From positions 62,001-126,000 of the forward strand of contig VGXF01000002.1 in the NCBI GenBank assembly GCA_016873435.1: a stretch of DNA of 64,000 bases. The letters are read 5' to 3'. The stretch comes from Nitrospira sp. (GTDB lineage: Bacteria; Nitrospirota; Nitrospiria; Nitrospirales; Nitrospiraceae). This document shows positions 35,593-48,732 of the stretch, one piece after another; positions within the stretch are counted from its first letter, which is position 1; each line of letters opens with the position of its first letter. The notes under the pieces are model-generated. The model did not search any database. It had not been told where the DNA came from and worked only from the letters and a program-made list of their open reading frames with translations. Both the position numbers and the translations under genes were made by a program.

Positions 35593-35853
35593 GTGAAGGT
35601 CGAGCATGCGCAGCCTGGGTGCGACTGGCAAGCCCATGGGGTCAGTTGCGGACTCTGGGTGGATTTGTCAGGGCAGGCGTGGAAAGGCTATGTGCATGAC
35701 ACGGCTGAGTTGCTGATGGTGCTGGACGAGCAGTTGGAGCTGGAGATGCAGGTGCGGCCCTTCCGGCCTCAGATCGGCGAGGAAGTGCTTATCCCTGCGC
35801 GTGCAACCTCTTCCGTGCGAAGCGGTGGGAGCGCAACCGCGCGGGGGTTGTAG
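35593..35853 (+). CDS. Small cupin-domain protein, possibly frameshifted at the end
   Basis: An 86-residue cupin-like protein: GLWVDLSGQAWKGYVHDTAELLMVLDEQLELEMQ is cupin motif 1-like, and GEEVLIPARATSSVR is the second strand set. Relatives typically end HSVRNxGxxTARWLYGY; here the histidine is replaced (ATSSVR) and the frame stops at TAG right where reading one base further would give a GGG-TAC (Gly-Tyr) ending, suggesting a 1-nt deletion near 35851. Start is GTG at 35593; a TATAAT at 35581-35586 leaves only 6 bp before the GTG, so the mRNA may be leaderless. Metal-binding residues look incomplete. Confidence 0.5.
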   Translation: MKVEHAQPGCDWQAHGVSCGLWVDLSGQAWKGYVHDTAELLMVLDEQLELEMQVRPFRPQIGEEVLIPARATSSVRSGGSATARGL

Positions 35854-35962
35854 GGTACAAACATTCAGACGATAGACAATCAGCAAGGGGGAAATCCGTC
35901 TTCCGTTGGGGCTCATTGCCCGCAGCTCATCACCGATAGCCTCATTTTCGGAGGAAATGGTT

Positions 35963-36385
35963 ATGCCGATCGCAACGCAGTTCATCTTGAGTCTAGAGAG
36001 CAAGCCCGGAGTCTTGTCCCGCATCGCCAAGGCCTTTGGCTCCAAGGGGGTCAACATCAAGGCCTTTTGCGCCTGGGAGCAGGCGGGGCAGGCCAACGGG
36101 AAGGACAACATGCGTGTCGTTGTTTCTGATCCAGAGAAGGGCCGCGCCGCGCTCAAGGTCGAAAAGATTGATTACTACGAGGAGCAGGCACTCGTATTGA
36201 GCCTCGAGAACAAGCCGGGCGCATTGGGGACCGTCGCGCAGCATTTGCGGGACGCCCATATTAATATTACGTGCGGTTACTGTACGCCGTCACGCGAGGG
36301 GAAACGGGCGATCGTTGTACTGTCCGTCTCCGACGTAAAAAAAGCCCAGGAAGTCCTTCGAGAAGAATCTCTGGACGAAATATAG
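35963..36385 (+). CDS. Tandem ACT-domain protein
   Basis: A 140-residue protein made of two ACT domains: about residues 3-65 (FILSLESKPGVLSRIAKAFGSKGVNIKAF) and about 68-138 (LVLSLENKPGALGTVAQHLRDAHINITC). ACT domains bind small ligands such as amino acids; stand-alone pairs are usually regulatory. ATG 35963 is preceded by GGAGG at 8 bp; an ATG at 35957 is possible but too close. No enzymatic domain is attached. Confidence 0.8.
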   Translation: MPIATQFILSLESKPGVLSRIAKAFGSKGVNIKAFCAWEQAGQANGKDNMRVVVSDPEKGRAALKVEKIDYYEEQALVLSLENKPGALGTVAQHLRDAHINITCGYCTPSREGKRAIVVLSVSDVKKAQEVLREESLDEI

Positions 36386-36398
36386 CCGGGCTGTCCAC

Positions 36399-36645
36399 GG
36401 CGCCTTGGTATTCGCAGCCCGCCTCCCGCGGTGTTCTTCGCCAGCTGGGGCACTCCATCAAGTATCCATCTTGTGGCCTCTGCCGGCTATCCCGTGGGGT
36501 TCAGTGAGCGTAGAACAGCCTCCTGGTTCGGTTCGGGCTTGCGTGGTAAGAAACCAGCCAGCAGGAAACCCTTCGGCACCCATCAGTTGACCGCTTGCCG
36601 GACCCTTTCGCTCGGGCCAAGGGCTCTTACCGTGTCCAAGTAGCC
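36399..36645 (+). ncRNA. Candidate structured RNA (possibly 6S-like)
   Basis: A GC-rich non-coding stretch starting 14 nt after the ACT gene. The ends close as GGC..CTTGG (36399-36408) with CCAAG..GCC (36636-36645). Inside are GCGGT/ACCGT, AGCTGG/CCGGCT, CTGGTT/AACCAG and a small hairpin GGGCC-AAG-GGCTC (around 36615-36627). The last hairpin resembles the 3' bubble hairpin of 6S RNA (GAACC-AAG-GGTTC in E. coli), and GGTGTTC near the 5' part also resembles 6S. The identity is only a guess; a decayed gene is possible. Confidence 0.3.
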
Positions 36646-36834
36646 TCCTTTGCAGAACAGGTCACTGCCGAGGCTCGCGCCAGCTGACTACGGGATGACT
36701 CCCAGGACGTCAGGGGCGAGACGGTATCGAGCAGGGGGGCAGTATCAGATCCATGTCCTCCAGTTTGAAACCAAGCAGCCAGTAGATTCGGTCTCTTGAG
36801 TGATCGAGTCAAAATTCCAAGCCAATCCGATCAT

Positions 36835-37020
36835 GTTCAAAACCACACAAAGTATTTCATAAGCCATTGATTTTAAATTGTTTTATTAAATTTTATTCCG
36901 TAGTGGAGAGACAAGAATATAAGAGCAAAAATATTTATAAGTTATTGATATAAAAGGACTTTTAATTCTTTAATTTTTATTTAAGGGTGTGCATTTGTGA
37001 TACAGTTATCGGGCAATCAA
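36835..37020. other. Extremely AT-rich segment upstream of the CNNM gene
   Basis: By my count only 46 of 180 bases at 36841-37020 are G or C (about 26%), against roughly 60% around it. It contains runs such as TTTTATTAAATTTTATT and TTAATTTTTATTTAA. It may be a bent-DNA promoter/UP element or a foreign fragment. The rest of the gap (36646-36834) shows nothing recognisable. Confidence 0.7.
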
Positions 37021-37027
37021 AACTAGT

Positions 37028-41090
<4,063 letters not shown>

Positions 41091-41106
41091 TATATGTGGC
41101 GACGGT

Positions 41107-42603
41107 ATGACACGGTTTTCGTACTCCTTAAGCTTTGAGCAGTTTCATGCCCTGTCTAGACAGGGCAACCTGATCCCTCTGTATAAAGAGATCCTCGCCG
41201 ACTTCGAAACCCCCGTTTCAGCCTTCACCAAAATCGATCATGGTCCCTCCGCCTATTTGCTCGAAAGCATCGAGGGTGGGGACAACTGGGCCCGCTATTC
41301 CTTCCTCGGCAGCGGCTCGCCGATCGTGATCCGTGAAGACAAAGGCGAGGTAATTCTCACGGAGGGTGCAAAAACTAAACGTCTGCCCATGCAGGGCAAT
41401 CCACTAGACTATCTGAAAAACGTGCTGGCAGCTTACCGGCCGGTGACGGTGCCGGGACTGCCGCGCTTTGTGGGGGGTGCCGTCGGCTATCTGGGCTACG
41501 ATGTAGTCCGATCGTTCGAGGACATTCCGGCCCGCCGCAAAGACGCGCTCGGCCTGCCAGAGTTCGCTTTTCTGATCACGGATACGCTGCTGATTTTTGA
41601 TAACGTAGCGCAGACGATCAAGGTTGTCGCCAACGCCCACGTCACATCTCAGACCGAAAGTGACGTGCGGCGGGCCTACGCTGACGCGGTCAAGCGGATT
41701 GAGGGGATGATCACCCGTCTGCGCCGGCCACTCTGTCGGACGAAGCCCAAGCGCCGCCGCAAGCCGCTGGCATTTACGTCGAATATGAGCAAGGCGGACT
41801 TCGAAAAAATGGTGGTGCGGAGCAAGGAGTACATCAAGGCTGGCGACATTTTCCAGGTGGTGCTCTCCCAGCGGTGGGAGGCGAACATTCAGACGACGCC
41901 GCTCCAGATTTACCGCGCGTTGCGGCTAGTCAACCCGTCGCCCTACATGTATTACCTGCGCCTCGGCGGGGTGGAACTGGTAGGCTCTTCGCCAGAGATT
42001 CTCGTGCGGTGCGAAGACGGGCTGGTGTCCGTCCGCCCGATCGCGGGCACGCGCAAGCGCGGAGAGACGCACGAACAGGACCTGGCGCTGGAGAAAGAGC
42101 TGCTTGCAGACGCCAAGGAACGAGCCGAGCACGTCATGCTGGTGGATTTGGGCCGCAACGACGTGGGCCGCGTGGCGCGTAAGGGTATGGTACGGGCGGA
42201 GACGCTCATGCGCGTAGAGCGCTACTCGCATGTCATGCACCTCGTCTCCGACGTTGTCGGTGATCTGGATCCCTCCCAGACCGTGCATGATGTTATGCAG
42301 GCCTGTTTTCCAGCCGGGACCGTCTCAGGCGCACCGAAAATTAGAGCCATGCAGATCATCGAGGAAATGGAGCCGACGCGGCGAGGCCCTTATGCTGGCG
42401 CGGTGGGCTATTTCAGTTTCTCCGGCAACATGGACACCTGTATCAACATCCGGACGATCGTCATCAAGGGCCGCCACGCCTATATCCAAGCCGGCGCAGG
42501 GATCGTTGCCGATTCGGTGCCGGAGAAGGAATACGAGGAAACCTGCAACAAGGCCAAGGCTATGATGAAGGCCATCGAACTGGCAGAGCAAGGGTTGGAG
42601 TAG
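41107..42603 (+). CDS. trpE: Anthranilate synthase component I TrpE
   Basis: A 498-residue chorismate-binding subunit. It makes anthranilate from chorismate with ammonia from TrpG. The N-terminal YLLESIEGG includes the LLES motif of the tryptophan feedback site, so inhibition by Trp is likely. The catalytic C-terminal half has SPEILVR, RPIAGTRKRG, EHVMLVDLGRNDVG and FPAGTVSGAPKIRAM. ATG 41107 is chosen; the longer frame runs over the LysM gene. First gene of a complete trp operon. Confidence 0.97.
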   Translation: MTRFSYSLSFEQFHALSRQGNLIPLYKEILADFETPVSAFTKIDHGPSAYLLESIEGGDNWARYSFLGSGSPIVIREDKGEVILTEGAKTKRLPMQGNPLDYLKNVLAAYRPVTVPGLPRFVGGAVGYLGYDVVRSFEDIPARRKDALGLPEFAFLITDTLLIFDNVAQTIKVVANAHVTSQTESDVRRAYADAVKRIEGMITRLRRPLCRTKPKRRRKPLAFTSNMSKADFEKMVVRSKEYIKAGDIFQVVLSQRWEANIQTTPLQIYRALRLVNPSPYMYYLRLGGVELVGSSPEILVRCEDGLVSVRPIAGTRKRGETHEQDLALEKELLADAKERAEHVMLVDLGRNDVGRVARKGMVRAETLMRVERYSHVMHLVSDVVGDLDPSQTVHDVMQACFPAGTVSGAPKIRAMQIIEEMEPTRRGPYAGAVGYFSFSGNMDTCINIRTIVIKGRHAYIQAGAGIVADSVPEKEYEETCNKAKAMMKAIELAEQGLE

Positions 42604-42699
42604 GGGTATGGTTAATGGTCGAGGGGGGATGGAGGATGACCGGGCCGGCTTGATCCAACGTGACCATACAACATTGCCCATTGACCAGTCTGGAGCGCC
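42604..42699 (+). repeat. Heptad inverted-repeat module 6 (trpE-trpG)
   Basis: This 96-bp gap has left units GGGGTAT/GGTTAAT/GGTCGAG/GGGGGAT/GGAGGAT and right units TTGCCCA/TTGACCA; the right arm read backwards gives TGGTCAA/TGGGCAA. About 16 of 24 aligned positions are complementary. A weak GGAG precedes the trpG ATG. Confidence 0.6.
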
Positions 42700-43266
42700 A
42701 TGCTGTTGATGATCGACAACTACGACTCATTCACCTACAACCTCGTCCAGTATCTGGGCGAGCTGGGGGAAGACGTCCGGGTGTATCGCAACGACAAGAT
42801 CACGATCGAAGAGATTGAGCGGTTGCGCCCGAAACGCATTGTGATTTCACCCGGACCCTGCACGCCGAAGGAGGCGGGTGTCTCGATCGACGTCATCAGG
42901 CATTTTAGTGGGCGGATTCCTGTGCTGGGTGTCTGCCTCGGGCATCAGTCTTTGGCCGCGGCGTTCGGCGGTGATGTGGTGCGGGCAGACCGACTCATGC
43001 ACGGCAAGACGTCCATGATTCATCACGACGGAAAAACCATCTTTGCAAACCTTCCAAACCCCTTCGAGGCGACCCGCTACCATTCGCTAATTGTCAAGCG
43101 GGAGACGCTGCCGGGCTGTTTTGAAATCTCAGCGGAGACGGCCGAGGGAGAGATCATGGGCCTGCGTCACAAGAAACTGGGGATCGAAGGGGTGCAGTTT
43201 CATCCGGAATCCATCCTGACAGCCGCCGGAAAGGACCTGCTCAGGAATTTTCTGCAGCTGAAGTGA
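42700..43266 (+). CDS. trpG: Anthranilate synthase glutaminase component TrpG
   Basis: A 188-residue class I glutamine amidotransferase. [15 protein letters not shown] opens it; catalytic Cys in [16 protein letters not shown] and the His-Glu pair in GVQFHPESI complete the triad. It may also serve PabB for folate synthesis if no second amidotransferase exists. It is flanked on both sides by heptad modules, unlike the rest of the operon. Confidence 0.94.
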   Translation: MLLMIDNYDSFTYNLVQYLGELGEDVRVYRNDKITIEEIERLRPKRIVISPGPCTPKEAGVSIDVIRHFSGRIPVLGVCLGHQSLAAAFGGDVVRADRLMHGKTSMIHHDGKTIFANLPNPFEATRYHSLIVKRETLPGCFEISAETAEGEIMGLRHKKLGIEGVQFHPESILTAAGKDLLRNFLQLK

Positions 43267-43357
43267 AGAGCTGCTAGCTGGCAGCTAGAAGAAGCCTCAA
43301 TTATGATAAGGAGTATGTAATTGTGTCTTGTCCGCTGTTCGCTAGTAGCTGGTCAGT
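43267..43357 (+). repeat. Heptad inverted-repeat module 7 (trpG-trpD)
   Basis: A 91-bp gap from trpG stop to trpD ATG. Left arm units AGCTGCT/AGCTGGC/AGCTAGA; right arm units GTCCGCT/GTTCGCT/AGTAGCT. About 13 of 20 aligned positions are complementary (AGCTxCTAGCxxxCAGC). No Shine-Dalgarno sequence precedes trpD. Confidence 0.55.
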
Positions 43358-44371
43358 ATGATTAAAGACGCCATCGCCAAACTGGCTGAGAAGACGAACC
43401 TCTCGGAAAAGGAAGCCGAGGAGGCTATGCTCGCCATCATGGACGGGCAGGCCACACCAGCGCAGATTGCGGCCTATTTGATGGGCCTGCGGATGAAGGG
43501 CGAGACGGTCGAAGAGATTGCCGGGTCGGCCCGGGCCATGCGCGTGAAGGCCACCCGCATCCGCGTGGCCAATCCTATGGTGGTGGACACCTGCGGCACC
43601 GGCGGGGACCGGTCCCACACCTTCAACATTTCCACCACGGTAGCCTTCGTGGCAGCTGGCGGCGGGCTAACGGTGGCCAAACATGGCAACCGGTCGGTTT
43701 CCTCAAAGTCCGGCAGCGCCGACGTGCTGGTCGAGCTGGGCGTGAAGATCGATCTGCCGACGCAGCGGATCGAGGACTGCGTCAACGATATTGGGATTGG
43801 CTTTCTTTTCGCGCCGCTCTTCCACGGGGCTATGAAACACTGCGCGGTGCCCCGACAGGAGCTGGGCATCCGGACGCTGCTCAATATTCTGGGCCCACTA
43901 ACCAATCCAGCTGGTGCGGCAATGCAGGTCCTGGGCGTGTATGACGGCAACCTGACCGAGATCATGGCCAAAGTGCTCAGTCATCTAGGCACGCAGCATT
44001 GCTTCGTGGTGCACGGCATGGACGGGCTGGATGAAATCACGCTGACAGATTCGACACGCGTGTCTGAAGGGAAGGCAGGCGTCGTGTCGAGCTATTTCAT
44101 CAAGCCGGAGGAGTTCGGCCTACAGCGGGTGAAGATCACGGAGCTCGTTGGCGGTACGCCCGAGCAGAACGCGCAGATCACAAAGGACATCCTCAAAGGG
44201 CGAAAAGGTCCAAAGCGCGACATCGTCTGCCTAAATGCGGCACCGGCTTTCGTGGCGGCGGGGAAGACCAAAACATTGCAGGAAGGCTTTTCTCTAGCGG
44301 GTAAGGCAATCGATAGCGGCGCGGCGATGCAGAAACTGGAGCAGTTGATCGCGTTCACGAACAAGCCATGA
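43358..44371 (+). CDS. trpD: Anthranilate phosphoribosyltransferase TrpD
   Basis: A 337-residue enzyme joining anthranilate to PRPP. VDTCGTGGDRSHTFNIST carries the GTGGD PRPP loop; KHGNRSVSSKSGSADVLEALG-type segment (KHGNRSVSSKSGSADV) and HGMDGLDE are family motifs. The ATG at 43358 lies at the edge of a heptad module without Shine-Dalgarno. Its stop overlaps trpC by 4 bp (ATGA). Confidence 0.97.
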   Translation: MIKDAIAKLAEKTNLSEKEAEEAMLAIMDGQATPAQIAAYLMGLRMKGETVEEIAGSARAMRVKATRIRVANPMVVDTCGTGGDRSHTFNISTTVAFVAAGGGLTVAKHGNRSVSSKSGSADVLVELGVKIDLPTQRIEDCVNDIGIGFLFAPLFHGAMKHCAVPRQELGIRTLLNILGPLTNPAGAAMQVLGVYDGNLTEIMAKVLSHLGTQHCFVVHGMDGLDEITLTDSTRVSEGKAGVVSSYFIKPEEFGLQRVKITELVGGTPEQNAQITKDILKGRKGPKRDIVCLNAAPAFVAAGKTKTLQEGFSLAGKAIDSGAAMQKLEQLIAFTNKP

Positions 44372-45198
44372 TTCTCGATCGGATTCTCGAGCACAAGAAA
44401 GCGGAAATCCGGCACAAACAGAGCCGCGGTTACCTGGCTGAGCTCAAGGAAAAGATCCGGGATCAGTCGCCGGCCCTGCCCTTTGCCATCACGCTCGAGG
44501 CCACCCGCAAGCCGGAGAGTCCCGCGCTGATCGCTGAAGTCAAGAAGGCTTCACCGAGCCTGGGCCTGCTGCGAGCAGAGTTCCAGGACCAGTTCGAGCC
44601 GGTCAAGATTGCCGAACAGTACAAAGAATACGGCGCCTCAGCCGTCTCCGTTTTGACCGACAAGAATTTTTTTCAGGGCAGCCTCGACGATCTCAAGGCC
44701 GTCAAGGATAAGACGGGTCTGCCGGGGCTTCGCAAGGACTTCATGGTCCACGATATCCAGTTTTACGAGGCGCGGGCCTATGGAGCTGATTGCGTTCTGT
44801 TGATCGTGGCAGCCTTGGAGAGGCGGCAACTGGAAGACTTCTTCACGTTGGCAAAAGAACTAAACATGGATGCCCTCATTGAAACGCATCATGAGAGGGA
44901 GCTTGATGTTGTGCTCGAGCGGATCCCTGAGGCGCGCCTGATCGGTATCAACAACCGGGATCTGAAAACCTTTTCGACCGATCTGGGAGTGACGTTGCGT
45001 CTAGCCAAGCGCATTCCATCTGATAAGATTATAGTCAGCGAGAGCGGCATCCATAAGCGAGATGACGTGCAACGCTTGGTCGACGCCGGCATCCACGCCA
45101 TGCTGGTGGGGGAGTCGCTGATCAAGTCGGAACGCATCGGCGATAAAATCGCCGAGCTATCGGGTCGAGGGCGGGTGTCGAACGCAGGCCAAACATGA
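44368..45198 (+). CDS. trpC: Indole-3-glycerol phosphate synthase TrpC
   Basis: A 276-residue TIM barrel closing the indole ring with loss of CO2. ALIAEVKKASPSLGLLR, VLTDKNFFQGSLDDL, LRKDFMVHDIQ, IGINNRDLKTF and VSESGI are the usual catalytic and phosphate-binding segments. Starts in the ATGA overlap with trpD and ends in one with trpF, implying tight translational coupling. Confidence 0.97.
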   Translation: MILDRILEHKKAEIRHKQSRGYLAELKEKIRDQSPALPFAITLEATRKPESPALIAEVKKASPSLGLLRAEFQDQFEPVKIAEQYKEYGASAVSVLTDKNFFQGSLDDLKAVKDKTGLPGLRKDFMVHDIQFYEARAYGADCVLLIVAALERRQLEDFFTLAKELNMDALIETHHERELDVVLERIPEARLIGINNRDLKTFSTDLGVTLRLAKRIPSDKIIVSESGIHKRDDVQRLVDAGIHAMLVGESLIKSERIGDKIAELSGRGRVSNAGQT

Positions 45199-45851
45199 AG
45201 GTCAAAATTTGTGGAGTTACGAATGTCGACGACGCACTGGCGGCGGTGGAGGCTGGGGCAGACGCGCTGGGCTTCAATTTCTATCGCGAGAGCCCGCGGT
45301 TTGTGAAGTCTGACGTGGTGAAAAAGATTGTGGCGAAACTGCCACCGTTCGTTCTGCCGGTCGGCGTGTTCGTCAACGAGGATGTTAAGATTGTCCGCGA
45401 CTGGATGGACGACTGCGGGCTGGCCATTGCCCAATTGCATGGCGACGAGGCGGCAGCCTATTGCGATCTGCTGGGGCGGCCGGTGATGAAAGCGCTTCGA
45501 CTCAAGGACCGGGGCTCATTACTGGCGCTTGCTGAGTACAAAGGCAGGGCCCGCGTGCGCGGGGTTGTTGTCGATGCTTTTTCGGTCGCGACCTATGGCG
45601 GAACGGGCACAGTGGTTGATTGGAGCTTGGCGGCAGAAGTGGCGAGAGCGGTACCCGTATTATTGGCCGGTGGGCTTACGCCCGAGAATGTGGCTGAGGC
45701 CATCCGGGCGGTCAGGCCTTATGGCGTGGATGTGAGCACTGGTGTGGAATCGAGTCCCGGCAAAAAAGATCGTGCAAAAGTGCGGGCCTTCATCATGGCA
45801 GCGAAGCTTGAGTCACAGGAGGGCGAGGGCTATACTCCCTCCTGCGTATGA
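45195..45851 (+). CDS. trpF: Phosphoribosylanthranilate isomerase TrpF
   Basis: A 218-residue TIM barrel (Amadori rearrangement of PRA to CdRP). [26 protein letters not shown] opens it, with the catalytic Cys in KICG; the catalytic Asp lies in [16 protein letters not shown] and [15 protein letters not shown] close the phosphate site. Overlaps both neighbours by 4 bp. The short C-terminal tail after KVRAF is extra but modest. Confidence 0.96.
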   Translation: MKVKICGVTNVDDALAAVEAGADALGFNFYRESPRFVKSDVVKKIVAKLPPFVLPVGVFVNEDVKIVRDWMDDCGLAIAQLHGDEAAAYCDLLGRPVMKALRLKDRGSLLALAEYKGRARVRGVVVDAFSVATYGGTGTVVDWSLAAEVARAVPVLLAGGLTPENVAEAIRAVRPYGVDVSTGVESSPGKKDRAKVRAFIMAAKLESQEGEGYTPSCV

Positions 45852-47050
45852 AACGCATGGAACAGATCCCTGACAAGCGCGGGCGGTTCGGGCCGTATGG
45901 CGGGCGCTATGTGCCTGAAACGCTCATGCCGGCGCTGCTTGAATTGGAACGCGAATATGGCAGGGCCTGCCGCGACCGGCGATTCCAAACTGAATTTAAA
46001 CATTGTCTCAAGGATTATGCCGGACGCCCCACGCCGCTCTATTTCGCGCGCCAGCTAACGAAGAAACTGGGAGGGGCGAAAATCTATCTTAAGCGCGAAG
46101 ACCTCTGTCACACCGGCGCGCACAAGATCAATAATGCCATCGGCCAGGCGCTGCTTGCAAAGCGGATGGGCAAGCCGCGCATCATCGCGGAGACCGGGGC
46201 TGGCCAGCACGGCGTGGCCACCGCGGCCGTGGCCGCGATGTTCGGGCTTCAGTGCGAGATTTACATGGGCACGGAGGACATGCAGCGCCAGGCGTTGAAT
46301 GTGTTCCGCATGCGTCTAATGGGCTCGACCGTGACCGGTGTGGATGCTGGCAGCCGGACGCTCAAGGACGCGATCAGCCAGGCCATGCGCGACTGGACGA
46401 CGAACGTCCGCACCACTCATTACATTCTCGGTTCAGTTCTCGGGGCGCATCCCTATCCGATGATGATCCGTGATTTTCAGTCAGTGATCGGTCGTGAGAC
46501 GCGCAAGCAAATCCTGGTGGCCGAGAAGCGACTGCCGGATCATCTGGTCGCTTGCGTTGGTGGGGGCAGCAACTCCATCGGTCTCTTCCATGCCTTTGTC
46601 AAAGACCGCACAGTCGCCATGACTGGTGTCGAAGCGGCCGGCCTTGGTATAGCGAGCGGGAAGCACGCGGCGCGTTTTGATGGAGGCCGGCCGGGTGTAC
46701 TGCACGGCACGATGACCTATCTGTTGCAAGATGACGATGGGCAGGTGAATCTCACCCATTCCGTCTCGGCCGGACTCGACTATGCGGGGGTCGGTCCCGA
46801 GCACAGCTACTACCACGACCTCAAACGCATTCGGTACACCTCGGCGACGGACGACGAGGCAATGGTGGCCTTTGATCTGCTGGCGCGCGAGGAGGGCATC
46901 GTGCCGGCGCTTGAGAGCGCCCACGCGATTGCCGAAGTCATCAAGTTGGCGCGGAAGATGAAAAAGTCGCAGATTGTGATTGTCAATCTGTCAGGTCGTG
47001 GCGACAAGGATGTGAATCAGGTCGCACGGATCAAGGGGGTCACCCTGTGA
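45848..47050 (+). CDS. trpB: Tryptophan synthase beta chain TrpB
   Basis: A 400-residue PLP enzyme (TrpB1 type) that joins indole and serine. [19 protein letters not shown] opens it; the PLP lysine is in [13 protein letters not shown]; phosphate binding in [25 protein letters not shown] near the end. It pairs with TrpA, encoded next with a 4-bp GTGA overlap. Confidence 0.98.
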   Translation: MKRMEQIPDKRGRFGPYGGRYVPETLMPALLELEREYGRACRDRRFQTEFKHCLKDYAGRPTPLYFARQLTKKLGGAKIYLKREDLCHTGAHKINNAIGQALLAKRMGKPRIIAETGAGQHGVATAAVAAMFGLQCEIYMGTEDMQRQALNVFRMRLMGSTVTGVDAGSRTLKDAISQAMRDWTTNVRTTHYILGSVLGAHPYPMMIRDFQSVIGRETRKQILVAEKRLPDHLVACVGGGSNSIGLFHAFVKDRTVAMTGVEAAGLGIASGKHAARFDGGRPGVLHGTMTYLLQDDDGQVNLTHSVSAGLDYAGVGPEHSYYHDLKRIRYTSATDDEAMVAFDLLAREEGIVPALESAHAIAEVIKLARKMKKSQIVIVNLSGRGDKDVNQVARIKGVTL

Positions 47051-47856
47051 ACCGGCTCGACACGACGTTCCGCAAATTAAAAGCGAAGGGTGAGAAGGCC
47101 CTGATCGCCTACATCATGGCGGGCGATCCGACGTTGTACGAGACGGAACGATTGGTATTGGAACTAGAGCGGGCTGGCGCCGACGTCATCGAGCTGGGCG
47201 TGCCCTTTTCTGATCCCATCGCTGATGGGCCGGTGATCCAGCAGGCAGCCGAGCGGGCCTTGCGGAGCGGCACGACGCTCAAAAAAATTCTGGCGACCGT
47301 CACCACGCTCCGCGCACAAACGCACATCCCGCTGGTGCTGATGTCCTATTCCAATTCGATCCATGCCTTTGGCGAGGCGGTCTTTTTCAGCGCGGCGGCG
47401 AAAGCCGGCGTTGACGGTCTGATCGTGCCGGACATGCCGCCGGAGGAAGCCGGCACCTTGGCTGCTCATGCTGCAAAGGCTGGGCTGAAGATCATCTATC
47501 TGCTCGCACCGACCAGCACGCCGGACCGAATGACCATGGTGGCGCGGAAGTCGACGGGATTTCTCTATTATGTGTCGTTGACCGGCATTACCGGTTCGAA
47601 GCTGGCTGATTTTACCGAAGTGGGCAGGAACGTAGACCGGATCCGCACCAAGTCTCTAGTGCCGGTGGCTGTCGGCTTTGGGGTGGCGACGCCAGCGGAC
47701 GCCGCGAAGATCGGACGGGTGGCGGACGGCGTGATCGTCGGCAGCGCCATCGTCCGGCAAATTGGCGAGCATCACCAGGACGGTCGTATGGTCGAACGGG
47801 TCGGGCAGTTTGTGCAGACATTAAAGGCGGCGCTTGCGCCCGGCCACATGGCATAG
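47047..47856 (+). CDS. trpA: Tryptophan synthase alpha chain TrpA
   Basis: A 269-residue TIM barrel releasing indole to TrpB. The catalytic Glu is in [18 protein letters not shown], the catalytic Asp in [12 protein letters not shown], and [15 protein letters not shown] is the conserved segment next to the active site. Start GTG at 47047. It ends the operon; 204 bp without a clear gene or terminator separate it from the convergent lolD. Confidence 0.97.
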   Translation: MNRLDTTFRKLKAKGEKALIAYIMAGDPTLYETERLVLELERAGADVIELGVPFSDPIADGPVIQQAAERALRSGTTLKKILATVTTLRAQTHIPLVLMSYSNSIHAFGEAVFFSAAAKAGVDGLIVPDMPPEEAGTLAAHAAKAGLKIIYLLAPTSTPDRMTMVARKSTGFLYYVSLTGITGSKLADFTEVGRNVDRIRTKSLVPVAVGFGVATPADAAKIGRVADGVIVGSAIVRQIGEHHQDGRMVERVGQFVQTLKAALAPGHMA

Positions 47857-48060
47857 CAGTTCTACGCATGGCACCATCCCCCGGACACAGAGACCAGACA
47901 ATCATAAAGAAATCAGCATTTATGCGGCCTACAGCCTAGCTGAACAGCAGCGTGCAAAACGGTTGGTCGCCATGAGCGGGGTACGGCACTTTTGGGTACA
48001 GGTTCGTGCGAGCACCGCAGTAGCTGTTACCGAACTATCCGATAATGTAGAAATGGAGCG

Positions 48061-48732
48061 CTACCCGATGCAGCCGTCTTTCATGCTGATGATCCGGTCG
48101 GCTTGAGCAGACAGTTTGTTGTTGTGGGTGACGATCACGAAAGTCGTACCACGAACCTTGTTCAGTTTCCGCAGCAACGTAAACAGCGCGTCGCCGGTGT
48201 GGGTGTCCAGGTTGCCCGTCGGCTCGTCAGCGAGCACGAGGTCGGGCCGCTGCATCAGCGCCCGTGCTACCGCTACCCGCTGCTGCTCGCCACCAGACAG
48301 TTCGCCCGGTTTGTGATGCAACCGGTCTCCCAGTCCCACTTCTTGTAACAATTGAGTGGCCTCCGCGCGTGCCTCATCGTCCGGCCGATGTTGAATTAGG
48401 GCAGGGAGAAACGTGTTTTCCAGTGCGGTGAACTCCGGCAGCAGGTGGTGAAATTGGAACACGAAGCCGATCCGCTTGTTGCGGAATTCGGCCTGGGCTC
48501 CCTCAGATAAGCTGAACAGATCCTGCCCATCGAATCGCACAGAGCCGCTGGTCGGACGGTCTAGCATACCAAGGATGTGCAGAAACGTGCTCTTTCCAGC
48601 TCCCGACGCGCCCACGACGGCGATGAGTTCACCCTTGGCGATGGTCAGCGTGATGCCATTCAGCACGTGCAGCGTGTGGCCGTTCATCTGAAACGATTTT
48701 CGAAGATCGGTGATCGTGATCATGCCCGTCAC
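48061..48732 (-). CDS. lolD: Lipoprotein-releasing ABC ATPase LolD
   Basis: A 223-residue ABC ATPase of the LolD/MacB group. Walker A GASGAGKSTFLHIL, Q-loop FQFHHLLPEFTALEN (the LLPEFTALEN stretch is typical of LolD), signature LSGGEQQRVAVARAL, Walker B LVLADEPTGNLD. It powers release of outer-membrane lipoproteins from the inner membrane. The GTG start at 48732 overlaps the permease stop by 4 bp; an ATG at 48723 is possible. Confidence 0.92.
   Translation of the reverse strand: MTGMITITDLRKSFQMNGHTLHVLNGITLTIAKGELIAVVGASGAGKSTFLHILGMLDRPTSGSVRFDGQDLFSLSEGAQAEFRNKRIGFVFQFHHLLPEFTALENTFLPALIQHRPDDEARAEATQLLQEVGLGDRLHHKPGELSGGEQQRVAVARALMQRPDLVLADEPTGNLDTHTGDALFTLLRKLNKVRGTTFVIVTHNNKLSAQADRIISMKDGCIG

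Noticed and set aside
36431-36643. Plus-strand ORF of 70 codons within the structured-RNA candidate
   Set aside because: No ribosome site, odd composition (Ser/Arg/Gly), and it overlaps strongly base-paired sequence.
47857-48060. Possible short gene between trpA and lolD
   Set aside because: The only open frame (47834-48106) runs out of trpA and into lolD antisense; it lacks a start with ribosome site.
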